From assembly GCA_937915925.1 (NCBI GenBank), contig CALGGM010000088.1, positions 1 to 64,000 on the forward strand: a DNA stretch of 64,000 bases, in the 5' to 3' direction. Position 1 is the stretch's first letter, and each line of letters begins with the position of its first letter. The stretch comes from an uncultured Clostridia bacterium. GTDB taxonomy: Bacteria; Bacillota; Clostridia; Christensenellales; CAG-138. The notes below the pieces were generated by a model. That model worked only from the letters and a program-made list of their open reading frames with translations, was not told the origin of the DNA and did not search any database. Below are positions 1-7,830 of the stretch, piece by piece. A program made the position numbers and the translations under genes.

Positions 1-11
1 CATTATACATG

Positions 12-41
12 AAAAGTAGACACTTTTCTGTGTCTACTTTT
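12..41. terminator. Perfect 12-bp hairpin at left edge
   Basis: Positions 12-23 (AAAAGTAGACAC) pair perfectly with 30-41 across a 6-nt loop. The A-run on one side and T-run on the other would let it end transcription in either direction. It probably closes a gene left of the window. Confidence 0.6.
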
Positions 42-79
42 AGTTTACTGATGCAGGAATTACCTTTTTTAGTTGTACC

Positions 80-775
80 ATGATCTACTATACCGGCGAT
101 ACCCACGGGGATGTGGAAAAACTGTATAAGTTCAAAACGCGGTTTGGTTTGACGGCAGAGGATACGATCGTTATTCTCGGCGACGCCGGATGGAACTACG
201 ATCAAGGCAGCCATGACCGCCTTGCAAAGACGTTCCTGAAGCGGATGGGCATCACAATCTTTTCGATCCACGGGAATCACGAGGAGCGACCGTACAATCT
301 GCCATACTATCATGAAACAGAGTGGCGCGGCGGAAAAGTTTATGTCGAGGACGAGTTCCCCAACATTCTCTTTAGAAAAGACGGAGAGGTCTATGACCTC
401 GACGGTCATCGGGCGATTGTGATCGGCGGCGCATATTCGGTCGACAAGCCATATCGTCTTACACATGGATACAACTGGTTTCCAAGCGAACAGCCGGATG
501 CAACTATTAAAGCAAGAGTAGAAGCAGCTTTGGATGTGCTGGGATGGAACGTCGACATTGTGCTCTCACATACCTGCCCGCAGAAGTTTGTTCCTGTCGA
601 AGCATTCATGTCTTGCGTAGATCAATCCACTGTTGACAGAAGTACGGAGGAATGGTTGGACACAATTGACGACCGCCTGACATATCGACATTGGTTTTGC
701 GGACACTGGCATATCGATAAAACGTTCGATCGTTTCCGCTTTGTGATGGACGATTTTGTAACAATCGACAACTAA
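80..775 (+). CDS. Calcineurin-like metallophosphoesterase
   Basis: A 231-aa cytosolic protein with the ordered metal-binding motifs of the calcineurin-like phosphoesterase family: GDTHG (residues 6-10), GDAGWN (about 35), GNHE (about 64), LSHT (about 157) and GHWH (about 204). These normally bind two metal ions and hydrolyse phosphomono- or diesters; the substrate cannot be told from sequence. No signal peptide is present. There is no clear ribosome site before the ATG at 80, but no better in-frame start exists. It stands alone between two hairpins. The length fits the small phage- or bacterium-type members. Family assignment is firm, function is not. Confidence 0.85.
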   Translation: MIYYTGDTHGDVEKLYKFKTRFGLTAEDTIVILGDAGWNYDQGSHDRLAKTFLKRMGITIFSIHGNHEERPYNLPYYHETEWRGGKVYVEDEFPNILFRKDGEVYDLDGHRAIVIGGAYSVDKPYRLTHGYNWFPSEQPDATIKARVEAALDVLGWNVDIVLSHTCPQKFVPVEAFMSCVDQSTVDRSTEEWLDTIDDRLTYRHWFCGHWHIDKTFDRFRFVMDDFVTIDN

Positions 776-789
776 TAAAACCTATAATC

Positions 790-822
790 AAAGCGCATCC
801 AGGGACGTTCTGGCTGCGCTTT
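790..822. terminator. Terminator between convergent genes
   Basis: AAAGCGCA (790-797) pairs with TGCGCTTT (815-822), followed by TTATT. It lies between the convergent phosphoesterase and DUF2971 genes and could serve both. Confidence 0.7.
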
Positions 823-853
823 ATTGAGTGATGTTTTCACCTAATCGTATTAC

Positions 854-1915
854 TTACAGCAAATCAATGCGCTGGGAGACGAGTTTATAGGTTGGATTGT
901 TCTCCCGAACCGTCATTTTATAGACAGGAATGCCTTTTTCTGCAGCAATTTGGCATAGAATCTTTTCGTTGATTGCGCTGATATGCCTCCCAAGATAAAC
1001 CGCAGTCGGCTTTTTTATAACATAAGGATACTTTTGGCTTTGACCGTCTTTTCCATAGTAAATCAGCCGCCACTCCTTTTCGTGACGCCAATTGCTTGAT
1101 TTATGTATTAATACTTTTGAGCACATAAATTGATCCGGGCATGGAAATGCGTGCTGCATTAGTGGGTACAATGTTATTGCTTGAAAATGAATCAATATAC
1201 GCTGCAAGAGTTCTTGCTGAAAAAGCCACGTCGCATATTCTGTTGCTTCAAGACGCTTTCCACCATAAATCATTGGGAGCAGACAATAGTCTGTATGACT
1301 GACATTTCGCAAGTCATAAGACAGAGCAAATCCTGTTCCATTATTGGCATAGTATCCCCACATTGCAGCAGAGTCGACGGTTTGTGACAGGCAAGCAATT
1401 TTCTGTGCTTGTGTTAATTGACTGACTAGAGTTGTCTGCTGGTCAATGATTCCTGTTATCATATTTTTACTCTCTTCGGCGAATGAGCAGAGATCTTCGA
1501 ATTTAGCATGACCAAATGCATTCATGCTGTTTTGAATAATTAGCTCCGGAATATAAGCTTTTATCTCCGGCGGAATGAGACCTTTATTGGATAATTTGAG
1601 CATTCTGATAATGTTTTCGGGAGTGACGGTTTCATTCACCTCTGCTTTGATGCGTTCTTTATCGAAATACAGCATTCCATCAAAGTCATCATTCATCTCA
1701 GACGCCGACGCAAAGCCAAGGATATCTTGATCAAATTCATGGATTGTCCTTTCTTTGCAGCTGCGGAACCGATACAATTTATCCGGCGTTTTAGCGTTGA
1801 GATAATCAACAAGCGGCTGATACTGCTTGCCCTTTTCTTCATCGGAAAGAATCTCTGGAACCACGATGGAATGAATCAGCTTCATGTAATCATGATTTGT
1901 GACGGAACTGCTCAT
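854..1915 (-). CDS. DUF2971 family protein
   Basis: A 353-aa soluble protein of the DUF2971 family. Visible hallmarks are an N-terminal 'LYRFRSC' strand, the 'FASASEMNDDFDG' segment (expected pattern F-ss-x-x-x-x-NDPfD) and the central 'ACLSQTVDSAAMWGYYANNGTGFALSYD' region (pattern C-fS-x-x-x-x-x-MW-x-hYa-x-x-h-x-Gf). DUF2971 proteins are common in accessory and defence-type regions, but no biochemical activity is established. The start at 1915 was chosen because AAGGAG sits 8 nt upstream; an ATG at 1951 lacks such a site. No operon partner is evident. Confidence 0.75.
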   Translation of the reverse strand: MSSSVTNHDYMKLIHSIVVPEILSDEEKGKQYQPLVDYLNAKTPDKLYRFRSCKERTIHEFDQDILGFASASEMNDDFDGMLYFDKERIKAEVNETVTPENIIRMLKLSNKGLIPPEIKAYIPELIIQNSMNAFGHAKFEDLCSFAEESKNMITGIIDQQTTLVSQLTQAQKIACLSQTVDSAAMWGYYANNGTGFALSYDLRNVSHTDYCLLPMIYGGKRLEATEYATWLFQQELLQRILIHFQAITLYPLMQHAFPCPDQFMCSKVLIHKSSNWRHEKEWRLIYYGKDGQSQKYPYVIKKPTAVYLGRHISAINEKILCQIAAEKGIPVYKMTVRENNPTYKLVSQRIDLL

Positions 1916-1989
1916 AAGTTTTCTCCTTGCAATAGCAGTTTTTGTTTGCAATCTAGTAATTTCACGGGCTGTGCTGTTTTGATCGACGA

Positions 1990-2472
1990 TTATTGATTGT
2001 CGTTCGCCAACGCGAGGAACGCCGGGCGGTATTCTTCGAGGAGGCGCTTTGCGACGAGGTCGATCTGCTCGTCGTCGGACAGAAGGCGACGCTTCAATAG
2101 CTCATAGCGCAAGCGCTTTTCTTCCTTCGCAAAGTGCGTTTCACGGTGCTGCTCGGGGCAGTCGGTATAGTTCAGAGTGATGCCCTGAAACTGCTCGCTC
2201 GTGAGATCGAACACGCAGTCGCCGACCGCGTTGAAGCAATGGTAATTGCCGTCCGGGAGCGGCACGCCGAACACCTTCCCGCCGTAAATATCCTGCATCA
2301 GAAACGCCGTGATCGAGCATTGCCCAAGCGTCGGGGTCTCAGGGCTCCAATCTTGCCGCATGCGCGGCGCGCAGGTGTCTGCCGACCAGACCTTTTTCAG
2401 CCGATCATAGTAATCGCGCGGCGTCAGCCCGTTCGCGTCCCGGATCGTCGCCGTTTCCCAACCGTAAAACAT
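1990..2472 (-). CDS. YunG-like family protein
   Basis: A 160-aa protein resembling the YunG family of Firmicutes. The recognisable part is 'LGQCSITAFLMQDIYGG' followed by 'HCFNAVGDCVFDLTSEQF', with conserved Cys and His reminiscent of a papain/transglutaminase-like fold (inference). It has a good ribosome site (GGGAGGAAG, 7 nt before the ATG). The C-terminal third is highly charged and helical. The cellular role is unknown. It lies 74 bp upstream of the DUF2971 gene on the same strand, so the two may be co-transcribed. Confidence 0.6.
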   Translation of the reverse strand: MFYGWETATIRDANGLTPRDYYDRLKKVWSADTCAPRMRQDWSPETPTLGQCSITAFLMQDIYGGKVFGVPLPDGNYHCFNAVGDCVFDLTSEQFQGITLNYTDCPEQHRETHFAKEEKRLRYELLKRRLLSDDEQIDLVAKRLLEEYRPAFLALANDNQ

Positions 2473-2555
2473 TTGCTTCCTCCCATATGATCTGCATTCA
2501 TTTTATCACATTTGTCCCGTTTGGGGAATGAAAACTTCTCGCTGTCTTATATAGC

Positions 2556-2586
2556 AAAGCGCAGCCCGAAAACTCCGGGCTGCGCT
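2556..2586 (-). terminator. Rho-independent terminator
   Basis: An 11-bp GC-rich stem (AAAGCGCAGCCCG at 2556-2568 with CGGGCTGCGCT at 2576-2586) lies just downstream of the 581-aa gene on the minus strand. Confidence 0.75.
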
Positions 2587-2607
2587 GTTTTGTGTATTTC
2601 GTTTTTT

Positions 2608-4353
2608 CTATATTGTGCTACTGTCGCCCCTGCTCCAAGCTAAATGTTTCATTCCTTGCGAATAATACCAGACTTTGGAAGGCAAGAAATCGGGCTTTAT
2701 AACGAACCGTTTTTCTGGCTCGAAATCTTTGATGGAATAACCGTAATGATCCTGTGTGAAATCTTTTACACGAACGAAGAGAATCTCGGATTCTTCCAAT
2801 GAACCTCCATCAACGAAAACAGGAGAAGACTGTTCTATCGGTCTTATAGCATTAATGCTTATCCCATTATCAAGTTCAATTACAAATTTACGGACGCTCT
2901 TTGGAATTTGTCTAAGTGCTCTATACAGACGATCGAAATTATTGTCCGCTATTCCGAGCGCGGTTCTTTCAGCTTCATCGGATGAGGCAACCTTAAGACC
3001 ACCAACTAAATAGTAAAACAATAGTATGGTATTGTTTCTAATCCCTTCTACTTCTTGCCAAGAATTGATATTATGCGTGTGAAAATGCTCATTTCGGCAT
3101 GAATTAGCATATTGTAATAGCGATACAATCACATATTCAATTCCAGAAGGTGATATGCGCCAAAAGGAAGTATTCTCCTCCAGAAAGCGCGTTAGTGACT
3201 GAAACATCGTATTAAAGTAACGTTCATTCTTATGTATGAACCTGACCCTCCTTTGTTTTGACACCTTCTTCGTTTCGCCATCAAGTTGGAGTTGGGTAAT
3301 GTCTATTTCTTTGTAATCGTTGGGAAATTTGCCAATATTACCTTGAAAAGTTGTTGATATCCACAAATCCATTTGATCCGCTTCTTTTAAATACCCGGTA
3401 ATAATACAATACAACAACTGTTCGACGGACTTAATATAACCTACAATGATAGAGGTATAGTCAAAACTTCCTCCATGTTTAAAAATATTAAACAAATACT
3501 CGCTGGTGATAAAGCATTTTGCAAAGCTTTGTTTTCCGAGCATGGATCGATACAATTTGGACTTTAAGAAACGACTGTCTAGAATAGAATAATCATCATT
3601 AGACAGTTTATAAGAAGATTGTTTTGCAGTTGCTTCGATTAAGAAGTGTTTATCCCGATAAACTTCATTTGATAATTGATCGTCTAAGTCAAGTTTGAAA
3701 TCAGAAAGATAATGCAAAGATAGTGTAGGTATAGTATCATATCCAATAATCTGAAGAGCTTGTTTAATTGTCTCTGATAGTTCTTTCAAAAAGACATCAT
3801 ATATCTCTGCAGTTAAGTATAGGTTGAAAAACTCACTTGGTAAGAAGTCATTTACACACGTTGGTCGTTTATTAGCGCTAGCTCTGCATTTATCGTTCCA
3901 TCGAATAATGATGATTTGATCAACACCGTATTTAAAGCGTAAACGAAAATGAGAAATGGAACGTGAGCCGATAAAAGAGGTGTAACGGATTCCTATGTGT
4001 TTTTCTTTTGTAAATAAAACAAACTCAAATGGTATGTTTTCTTCAAAAAAGTCATTTGTACAAGGGGCATAGAGCTTGTTTCCTTTTTGTTCCGGCACTA
4101 AGACCGTGTATCCGGAACGAGTGAGTAATTCTAAAAGAATCGGTGTAACAAGCATATCACGAATACGACTCTCGAGGATGCTTTCTATTTCTTTATACCT
4201 GTAAAAATCGTTATTATCGGGTGTAAACAACGAAAACGCTCCTGTTCTTCGAAGACTGATATCCAGAGGATTGAGTATAAAAGAATGATACACAGAATCA
4301 AGAAATGTATCTGAATATTCTCTAATAATTTCAAGAACAACCGTTTTATCCAT
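2608..4353 (-). CDS. Hypothetical protein, 581 aa
   Basis: I do not recognise this protein. It is 581 aa, lacks a signal peptide or convincing membrane segments, and is rich in Tyr, Phe, Ile and Ser. Its AT-rich codon use differs from the 50-55% GC neighbours. The middle ('GNLRNE'-like 'NSCRNEHFHTHNI' near residue 415) resembles the RNxxxH/HxxN-type segments of RES, HEPN or ApeA-like proteins, but this is weak. The start at 4353 is set by AGGAG 7 nt upstream. It ends with TAG just before a strong terminator. Lone large AT-rich genes of this kind are often horizontally acquired; an antiphage role is only a guess. Confidence 0.5.
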   Translation of the reverse strand: MDKTVVLEIIREYSDTFLDSVYHSFILNPLDISLRRTGAFSLFTPDNNDFYRYKEIESILESRIRDMLVTPILLELLTRSGYTVLVPEQKGNKLYAPCTNDFFEENIPFEFVLFTKEKHIGIRYTSFIGSRSISHFRLRFKYGVDQIIIIRWNDKCRASANKRPTCVNDFLPSEFFNLYLTAEIYDVFLKELSETIKQALQIIGYDTIPTLSLHYLSDFKLDLDDQLSNEVYRDKHFLIEATAKQSSYKLSNDDYSILDSRFLKSKLYRSMLGKQSFAKCFITSEYLFNIFKHGGSFDYTSIIVGYIKSVEQLLYCIITGYLKEADQMDLWISTTFQGNIGKFPNDYKEIDITQLQLDGETKKVSKQRRVRFIHKNERYFNTMFQSLTRFLEENTSFWRISPSGIEYVIVSLLQYANSCRNEHFHTHNINSWQEVEGIRNNTILLFYYLVGGLKVASSDEAERTALGIADNNFDRLYRALRQIPKSVRKFVIELDNGISINAIRPIEQSSPVFVDGGSLEESEILFVRVKDFTQDHYGYSIKDFEPEKRFVIKPDFLPSKVWYYSQGMKHLAWSRGDSSTI

Positions 4354-4398
4354 AAGCAACTCCTTTCCTGAGCCAATTAACTAGTCTTTATGAAAAAG

Positions 4399-4424
4399 GC
4401 ACATAACCATAAAGATTATATGCC
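4399..4424 (-). terminator. Terminator after small membrane protein
   Basis: GGCACATAA (4399-4407) pairs with TTATATGCC (4416-4424). On the minus strand the hairpin is followed by a T-rich tract. Confidence 0.55.
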
Positions 4425-4441
4425 CTGACGTTGGGCAAGGA

Positions 4442-4621
4442 TCAGTGAATACTATTCAGCATACTACTGGTTCCCTTGCAAGCATCCATTTCAGCAACGA
4501 ATGCTTCCTTTGCGTCTTTGCGGTCAATCTTCGATACAAGAATGACCATTGAAGTCGCAAAGCCACAGGACAGAACAAAGAAACCCAATCCGAGCCAGTT
4601 GATTCGTCCAGAATGCTCCAT
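4442..4621 (-). CDS. Small single-pass membrane protein, 59 aa
   Basis: A 59-aa protein starting MEHSGRINWLGLGF, with one hydrophobic segment (about residues 9-30) and a charged C-terminal tail containing DRKDAKEAFVAEMDAC. The start at 4621 is fixed by AAAGGAGG 6 nt upstream; a longer frame from 4672 has no ribosome site. It has its own hairpin terminator. No family recognised. Confidence 0.55.
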   Translation of the reverse strand: MEHSGRINWLGLGFFVLSCGFATSMVILVSKIDRKDAKEAFVAEMDACKGTSSMLNSIH

Positions 4622-4836
4622 CTGATTACCTCCTTTCTTCGAAAATTGCCTATGTGTGAAGTAAAAGCCCAAACATAGACTTTTCAGATAATAATAGTAA
4701 GGAATCAGATGGTATCCTTGTTCATCCTAACGTCAAAATTATTATATACCTGTCTTTACGTAATATCAAGGGGGACAGAACTTTGAGAATAAAGAAGGAT
4801 TTTGGCATGGTAGAAAAACGTATCGATATTAAGGTG

Positions 4837-4870
4837 TGTCCGATCCAAGAGTGTTTTCTTGGATCGGACA
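4837..4870 (+). terminator. Strong 14-bp hairpin with T-tail
   Basis: Positions 4837-4850 pair perfectly with 4857-4870 over a 6-nt loop, followed by TTTTTATT on the plus strand. It can also protect the end of the minus-strand Ltp-repeat gene. No convincing plus-strand gene precedes it (4690-4836 holds only short frames). Confidence 0.75.
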
Positions 4871-4877
4871 TTTTTAT

Positions 4878-5873
4878 TCAATCATCCAAATGATCAATCG
4901 CGTACTGTGCTTCTTCTGCGGTGAATTTCTCACCGTAGGCAGACGTCAACTGGCTCTTAATGGCAGAGGCGGACATGTGCAGATTGTCGCGGTAGCTTTT
5001 TGCGGTGGCTAAAGCGTTGGCTTTCCAATCCGCTTTGACGTGATCGACGGCGTATTGGGCTTCCTCGGCCGTGAATTGCTCCCCGTATTCGCTGGTGAGC
5101 TGATCGTAGATGCGCGCTTTGGACATGTGCATGGTATCGCTGTAGGATTGCGCCGTTTTCAGGGCATTCTCTTTCCAGTTCGCCTTTACATGATCGATCG
5201 CGTACTGTGCCGCGTCCTCGGAGAACCCTTCACCGTATGGACTGGTCAGCTGGTGATAGAGCCGCGCCTTTGACATGTGCATCCAATCCACATACGTCTG
5301 CGCCGAAGCAAGCGCGTTTTTATACTCCTTTGGTGTCGGATCTTCCGTAGGCGTGGGCGTCGGTTTTTTCGTCGGCTTCGGCGTTGCAGTCGGTTTCGGC
5401 GTAGCTGTTGGTTTTGACGTCGGGGCTTTGGTAGGCTGTGTTTCGGATATCCTGTCAGTCGCAGTAACTGTCGGCGGTCTTGTTGTCTGCACCGTTGCCG
5501 TTGCTTCCTTCGTGCTGTTTCTCGGAAGGATCACGAACAGGCACACGGCGACGATCATACAGGTCAGTAGGATCTTCCAAACCGGTTTCAGCCGTTCCGC
5601 CTTCCAGATGGCGATAATGCCCATGATCGGCGTGAAGAAGATCCACAGTAGCACCCTGCCAAATGTGACTTTTTTCTTCGGTTCTTCCGGCGGCATTGTC
5701 CAACGTTCTCCCCGCGTGTCCATACCTGCAGGCGTTCCGCAATTCGAGCAGAAGCTGCCCGTGAATTCGGTTCCGCATTTGCTGCACCGATGCACAAAAG
5801 TATTGCCTCCGCAGGCGGTGCAAAAGGCATTTCCGTCATTGTTTTCAGTTCCGCAGTTTTTACAGATTTTCAT
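4878..5873 (-). CDS. Zinc-ribbon membrane protein with three Ltp-type repeats
   Basis: A 331-aa protein with clear modular order. Two zinc ribbons come first (Cys 4/7/18/21 and Cys 30/33/42/45). A membrane segment follows around residues 88-115 (FTPIMGIIAIW ... IVAVCLFVIL), then a Thr/Pro/Lys linker with PTATPKP-type repeats. At the C-terminus are three tandem repeats of about 47 residues (core 'MSKARLYHQLTSPYGEGF..AQYAIDHV'), matching the host cell surface-exposed lipoprotein (Ltp) repeat family. Ltp of a streptococcal phage blocks phage DNA injection; here the repeats would sit outside and the ribbons inside the cell. A GGAGG site precedes the ATG. The superinfection-exclusion role is inferred from the repeat family only; the same repeats occur in cellular surface proteins. 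Confidence 0.75.
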   Translation of the reverse strand: MKICKNCGTENNDGNAFCTACGGNTFVHRCSKCGTEFTGSFCSNCGTPAGMDTRGERWTMPPEEPKKKVTFGRVLLWIFFTPIMGIIAIWKAERLKPVWKILLTCMIVAVCLFVILPRNSTKEATATVQTTRPPTVTATDRISETQPTKAPTSKPTATPKPTATPKPTKKPTPTPTEDPTPKEYKNALASAQTYVDWMHMSKARLYHQLTSPYGEGFSEDAAQYAIDHVKANWKENALKTAQSYSDTMHMSKARIYDQLTSEYGEQFTAEEAQYAVDHVKADWKANALATAKSYRDNLHMSASAIKSQLTSAYGEKFTAEEAQYAIDHLDD

Positions 5874-5891
5874 GTTGTTTCCTCCTAATCT

Positions 5892-6710
5892 TCATTCGAT
5901 CGTGATGCTGCCGCTTTGCTTTGCGTTCATCAGCAGGGGCAGAATAAAGTCCTTAGAGACGGCATAGAACCGATTGAACCGCAAGTATTCATTTCGGTAT
6001 TTCTCCATGATAATATCCATCAGTTCCCAAAGTTCAAAAACCACTGCCTGACTATGCACGCAGACGCCTACTTCCCGACATGTGCAGGTTAGCGCTCTGC
6101 CGGTTCCGTTTTTGTCCATGCGGAAACGGACTTCATACGGCTGATCGTCCACCACAATGGCGTAACCGTTGCCGTTCTCAAGCGAGAGATACTTGACTTT
6201 GTTTTTCCGAAAATACTCATTGTGCGCCTTCATGCCGAATTCGTAATTGACGCCGGTGGTAAAGGGATCGCTGATTTGGAAGGTCTCTGTTCCTTCGCCG
6301 ATCAACAGGTCACCCTTCTCTTCGGGTACTCCAAACCAGCTTTTGACTTGTTTGATTGAAAGCGCTCTTGCTCTGAATTCGATCAGATGGGACGTGCTGA
6401 AATACAGCTTGCTTGGCTTGTTGAACGCAACTACGCATCTGATCTGCTCGTATTCGTCCGCCTTGATGCGAAATGTATGGCTTACCTTTCGCACTTGTCC
6501 ACACTTGCCTGTCATTGCTCCTTCGACGAATACCGTATCTCCTTCTTCCAGATTGAATCGTTCGGTATAGTAGGGGAGCGAGACGTCTTCCTCATAAAAG
6601 TACACTTCTGCCACAGATGGCTGCACCGAGTTCTGCTTAGGCGGCACAGGGTTCAACTGCCCGTCCACATCTTTCATGACTCCGTCGTGAATTGTTTCGT
6701 TTGTTTCCAT
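5892..6710 (-). CDS. SWIM-type zinc finger protein
   Basis: A 272-aa protein with a C-terminal SWIM-like zinc finger: 'CTCREVGVCVHSQAVVFEL' near residue 225 fits CxCx(n)CxH. The preceding 'FRMDKNGTGRALTC' strand is also typical of SWIM domains, which mediate protein or DNA contacts. The N-terminal half is unrecognised; 'EEGDTVFVEGAMTGKCGQVRKVSH' looks like an SH3/KOW-type barrel. The start at 6710 follows GAGGTGAATGCA; the frame is open to 6794 but would overlap the small gene upstream. It is 18 bp upstream of the Ltp-repeat gene on the same strand, so the two are probably one operon. Confidence 0.55.
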   Translation of the reverse strand: METNETIHDGVMKDVDGQLNPVPPKQNSVQPSVAEVYFYEEDVSLPYYTERFNLEEGDTVFVEGAMTGKCGQVRKVSHTFRIKADEYEQIRCVVAFNKPSKLYFSTSHLIEFRARALSIKQVKSWFGVPEEKGDLLIGEGTETFQISDPFTTGVNYEFGMKAHNEYFRKNKVKYLSLENGNGYAIVVDDQPYEVRFRMDKNGTGRALTCTCREVGVCVHSQAVVFELWELMDIIMEKYRNEYLRFNRFYAVSKDFILPLLMNAKQSGSITIE

Positions 6711-6748
6711 TGCATTCACCTCTTTCCTTTGATTGTCGTTTTTTCTGT

Positions 6749-6862
6749 TTAGCTGTTGTTGCGCAAGTACCGGACAAGAATCCAGATCAGCCACAGTCCA
6801 TCCGTCGCGCAGATCAGAAACAGATCCACCAACGTGCCAAAGCAGCTTTGTCTTCTTGCCAT
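6749..6862 (-). CDS. Tiny membrane protein, 37 aa
   Basis: A 37-aa frame beginning MARRQSCFGTLVDLF and ending RYLRNNS. It contains one hydrophobic helix (about residues 10-31) with two Trp. AGGAGGTGAT lies 5 nt before the ATG, an excellent ribosome site, which is why I call it. It precedes the SWIM-finger gene by 38 bp and probably heads that operon. Function unknown. Confidence 0.5.
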   Translation of the reverse strand: MARRQSCFGTLVDLFLICATDGLWLIWILVRYLRNNS

Positions 6863-6979
6863 GCCATCACCTCCTCTGCAGGCATCCATATAGGGAACAT
6901 GATTTTTACGCGAGAGCGAACGCCCTCGCGCGACTACTCATAAGAGAAGATGATTTCTACGCGAATACAGACAAGATTT

Positions 6980-7103
6980 CAATGTCTTGTTTTCTGCCTT
7001 GAATGTCCTGTTTGCTTAGGACAATGTCTTGTTTTCTGCTTTCAATGTCCTGTTTACTCGCGTCAATGTCTTGTTTTCTGCTTGAATGTCCTGTTTGCAT
7101 CGC
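6980..7103. repeat. 21-bp tandem repeat array, block 1 (6 units)
   Basis: Six units begin at 6980, 7001, 7022, 7043, 7064 and 7084 (period 21, 21, 21, 21, 20). Each has the core AATGTCTTGTTTTCTGC or its variant AATGTCCTGTTTGC. Read on the minus strand in one frame the units encode a 7-residue repeat with core KQDI; the 20-bp unit breaks that frame. No good start and ribosome site accompany the minus frame (6957-7208), so I treat this as a DNA repeat or a decayed coiled-coil tail. Confidence 0.8.
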
Positions 7104-7156
7104 CTGCCGCGCGGTTTTATGTGCCGGAGATCGCAGGGGTTCAAGGATTCGATCTT

Positions 7157-7195
7157 TTAACCCCCAATAATATGAATTGACAAAAGGGGTTAAAT
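7157..7195. repeat. Inverted repeat TTTAACCCC / GGGGTTAAA
   Basis: TTTAACCCC (7157-7165) and GGGGTTAAA (7187-7195) form a 9-bp stem. The right arm lies in a 17-bp sequence, GACAAAAGGGGTTAAAT (7180-7196), that recurs exactly at 9141-9157 on the other side of the toxin-antitoxin module. Confidence 0.65.
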
Positions 7196-7258
7196 GGGGG
7201 CAAAGCATTTGAAATGAGGGAAAGCGAAACGATATTGCAAGCTGGAAAACGAAAAATA

Positions 7259-7346
7259 TAAAACAAATTCGCAGAAATTGTTAAAACAAAAGTGCAGAAA
7301 AAACTAAAATAAAAGTTGCGAAATAATTAAAATGAGATATGTACAT
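7259..7346. repeat. 23-bp iteron-like direct repeats (4 units)
   Basis: Units start at exactly 7259, 7282, 7305 and 7328. The first three are well conserved (TAAAACAAA/TAAAATAAA followed by a GCAGAAA/GCGAAA block); the fourth keeps only TAAAATGAG. The surrounding DNA is strongly AT-rich and non-coding. A 23-bp period does not fit codons, so the repeat acts at DNA level, as do plasmid or phage iterons (inference). Confidence 0.6.
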
Positions 7347-7410
7347 GAGGGATATCCTGATAATAGAAACGCGGCAAAGCTCGAGGCGCTGCTTCGGGCT
7401 TTGATCGTAT

Positions 7411-7473
7411 CAATGTCTCGTTTTCCACCTTGAATGTCCTGTTTGCTCGGGGCAATGTCTTGTTTTCTCTCAA
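7411..7473. repeat. 21-bp tandem repeat array, block 2 (3 units)
   Basis: Units starting at 7411, 7432 and 7453 repeat the AATGTC(T/C)(T/C)GTTT core of block 1 with the same 21-bp spacing, about 310 bp further on. Between the blocks lie the inverted repeat and the iteron-like units. Confidence 0.7.
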
Positions 7474-7516
7474 GGCGCATTCATTTTCGCTCTGTTGTCT
7501 TGTTTAATAAAGAAAT

Positions 7517-7620
7517 TATACCTTAACGGGTATAATTATATAGATATACTATTATAATATACCCGATGTGGTATAAAACCGAAGGAAAGAGTTGACAATA
7601 TACCCGATGAGGTATAAAAT
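7517..7620 (+). promoter_or_regulatory. hipBST promoter with three 18-bp operators
   Basis: Three 18-bp palindromes sit at 7517-7534 (TATACCTTAACGGGTATA), 7558-7575 (TATACCCGATGTGGTATA) and 7599-7616 (TATACCCGATGAGGTATA). Spacing is exactly 41 bp each, close to four helical turns, so all face one side of the DNA. A TTGACA box (7592-7597), 17-bp spacer and TAAAAT (7615-7620) overlap the third palindrome. HipB-type antitoxins bind such sites and repress their own operon. The start codon at 7627 lies 7 nt after the -10, implying a leaderless mRNA. Confidence 0.8.
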
Positions 7621-7626
7621 TGGTTT

Positions 7627-7830
7627 ATGAAAAACATTGGAGCATTTATCAAAGAAAACAGAAAAGCTGCTGGGCTGACGCAGGAAGAATTTGCCGTGCG
7701 TGCAGGGCTCGGACTGCGCTTTGTCCGTGATCTGGAGCAAGGCAAAGAAACGGTACGGATGGACAAGGTCAATCAAGCGCTTGCCATGTTCGGCATGAAA
7801 GCAGTGCCGGGAAAGGCGGATGACGAATGA
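7627..7830 (+). CDS. hipB: HipB-like XRE antitoxin/repressor
   Basis: A 67-aa protein consisting of one helix-turn-helix domain (IGAFIKENRKAAGLTQEEFA-VRAGLGLRFVRDLEQGK), typical of HipB/XRE proteins; 'FVRDLEQGK' is the recognition-helix signature shared by HipB-type antitoxins. It should bind the three upstream palindromes and, with the downstream proteins, autorepress the operon. No Shine-Dalgarno sequence precedes the ATG; the promoter geometry suggests a leaderless transcript. The stop overlaps the hipS start (ATGA). Confidence 0.85.
   Translation: MKNIGAFIKENRKAAGLTQEEFAVRAGLGLRFVRDLEQGKETVRMDKVNQALAMFGMKAVPGKADDE

Noticed and set aside
6980..7473. CRISPR array
   Set aside because: Units are 21 bp with no unique spacers and no cas genes nearby; the period is that of a simple tandem repeat.
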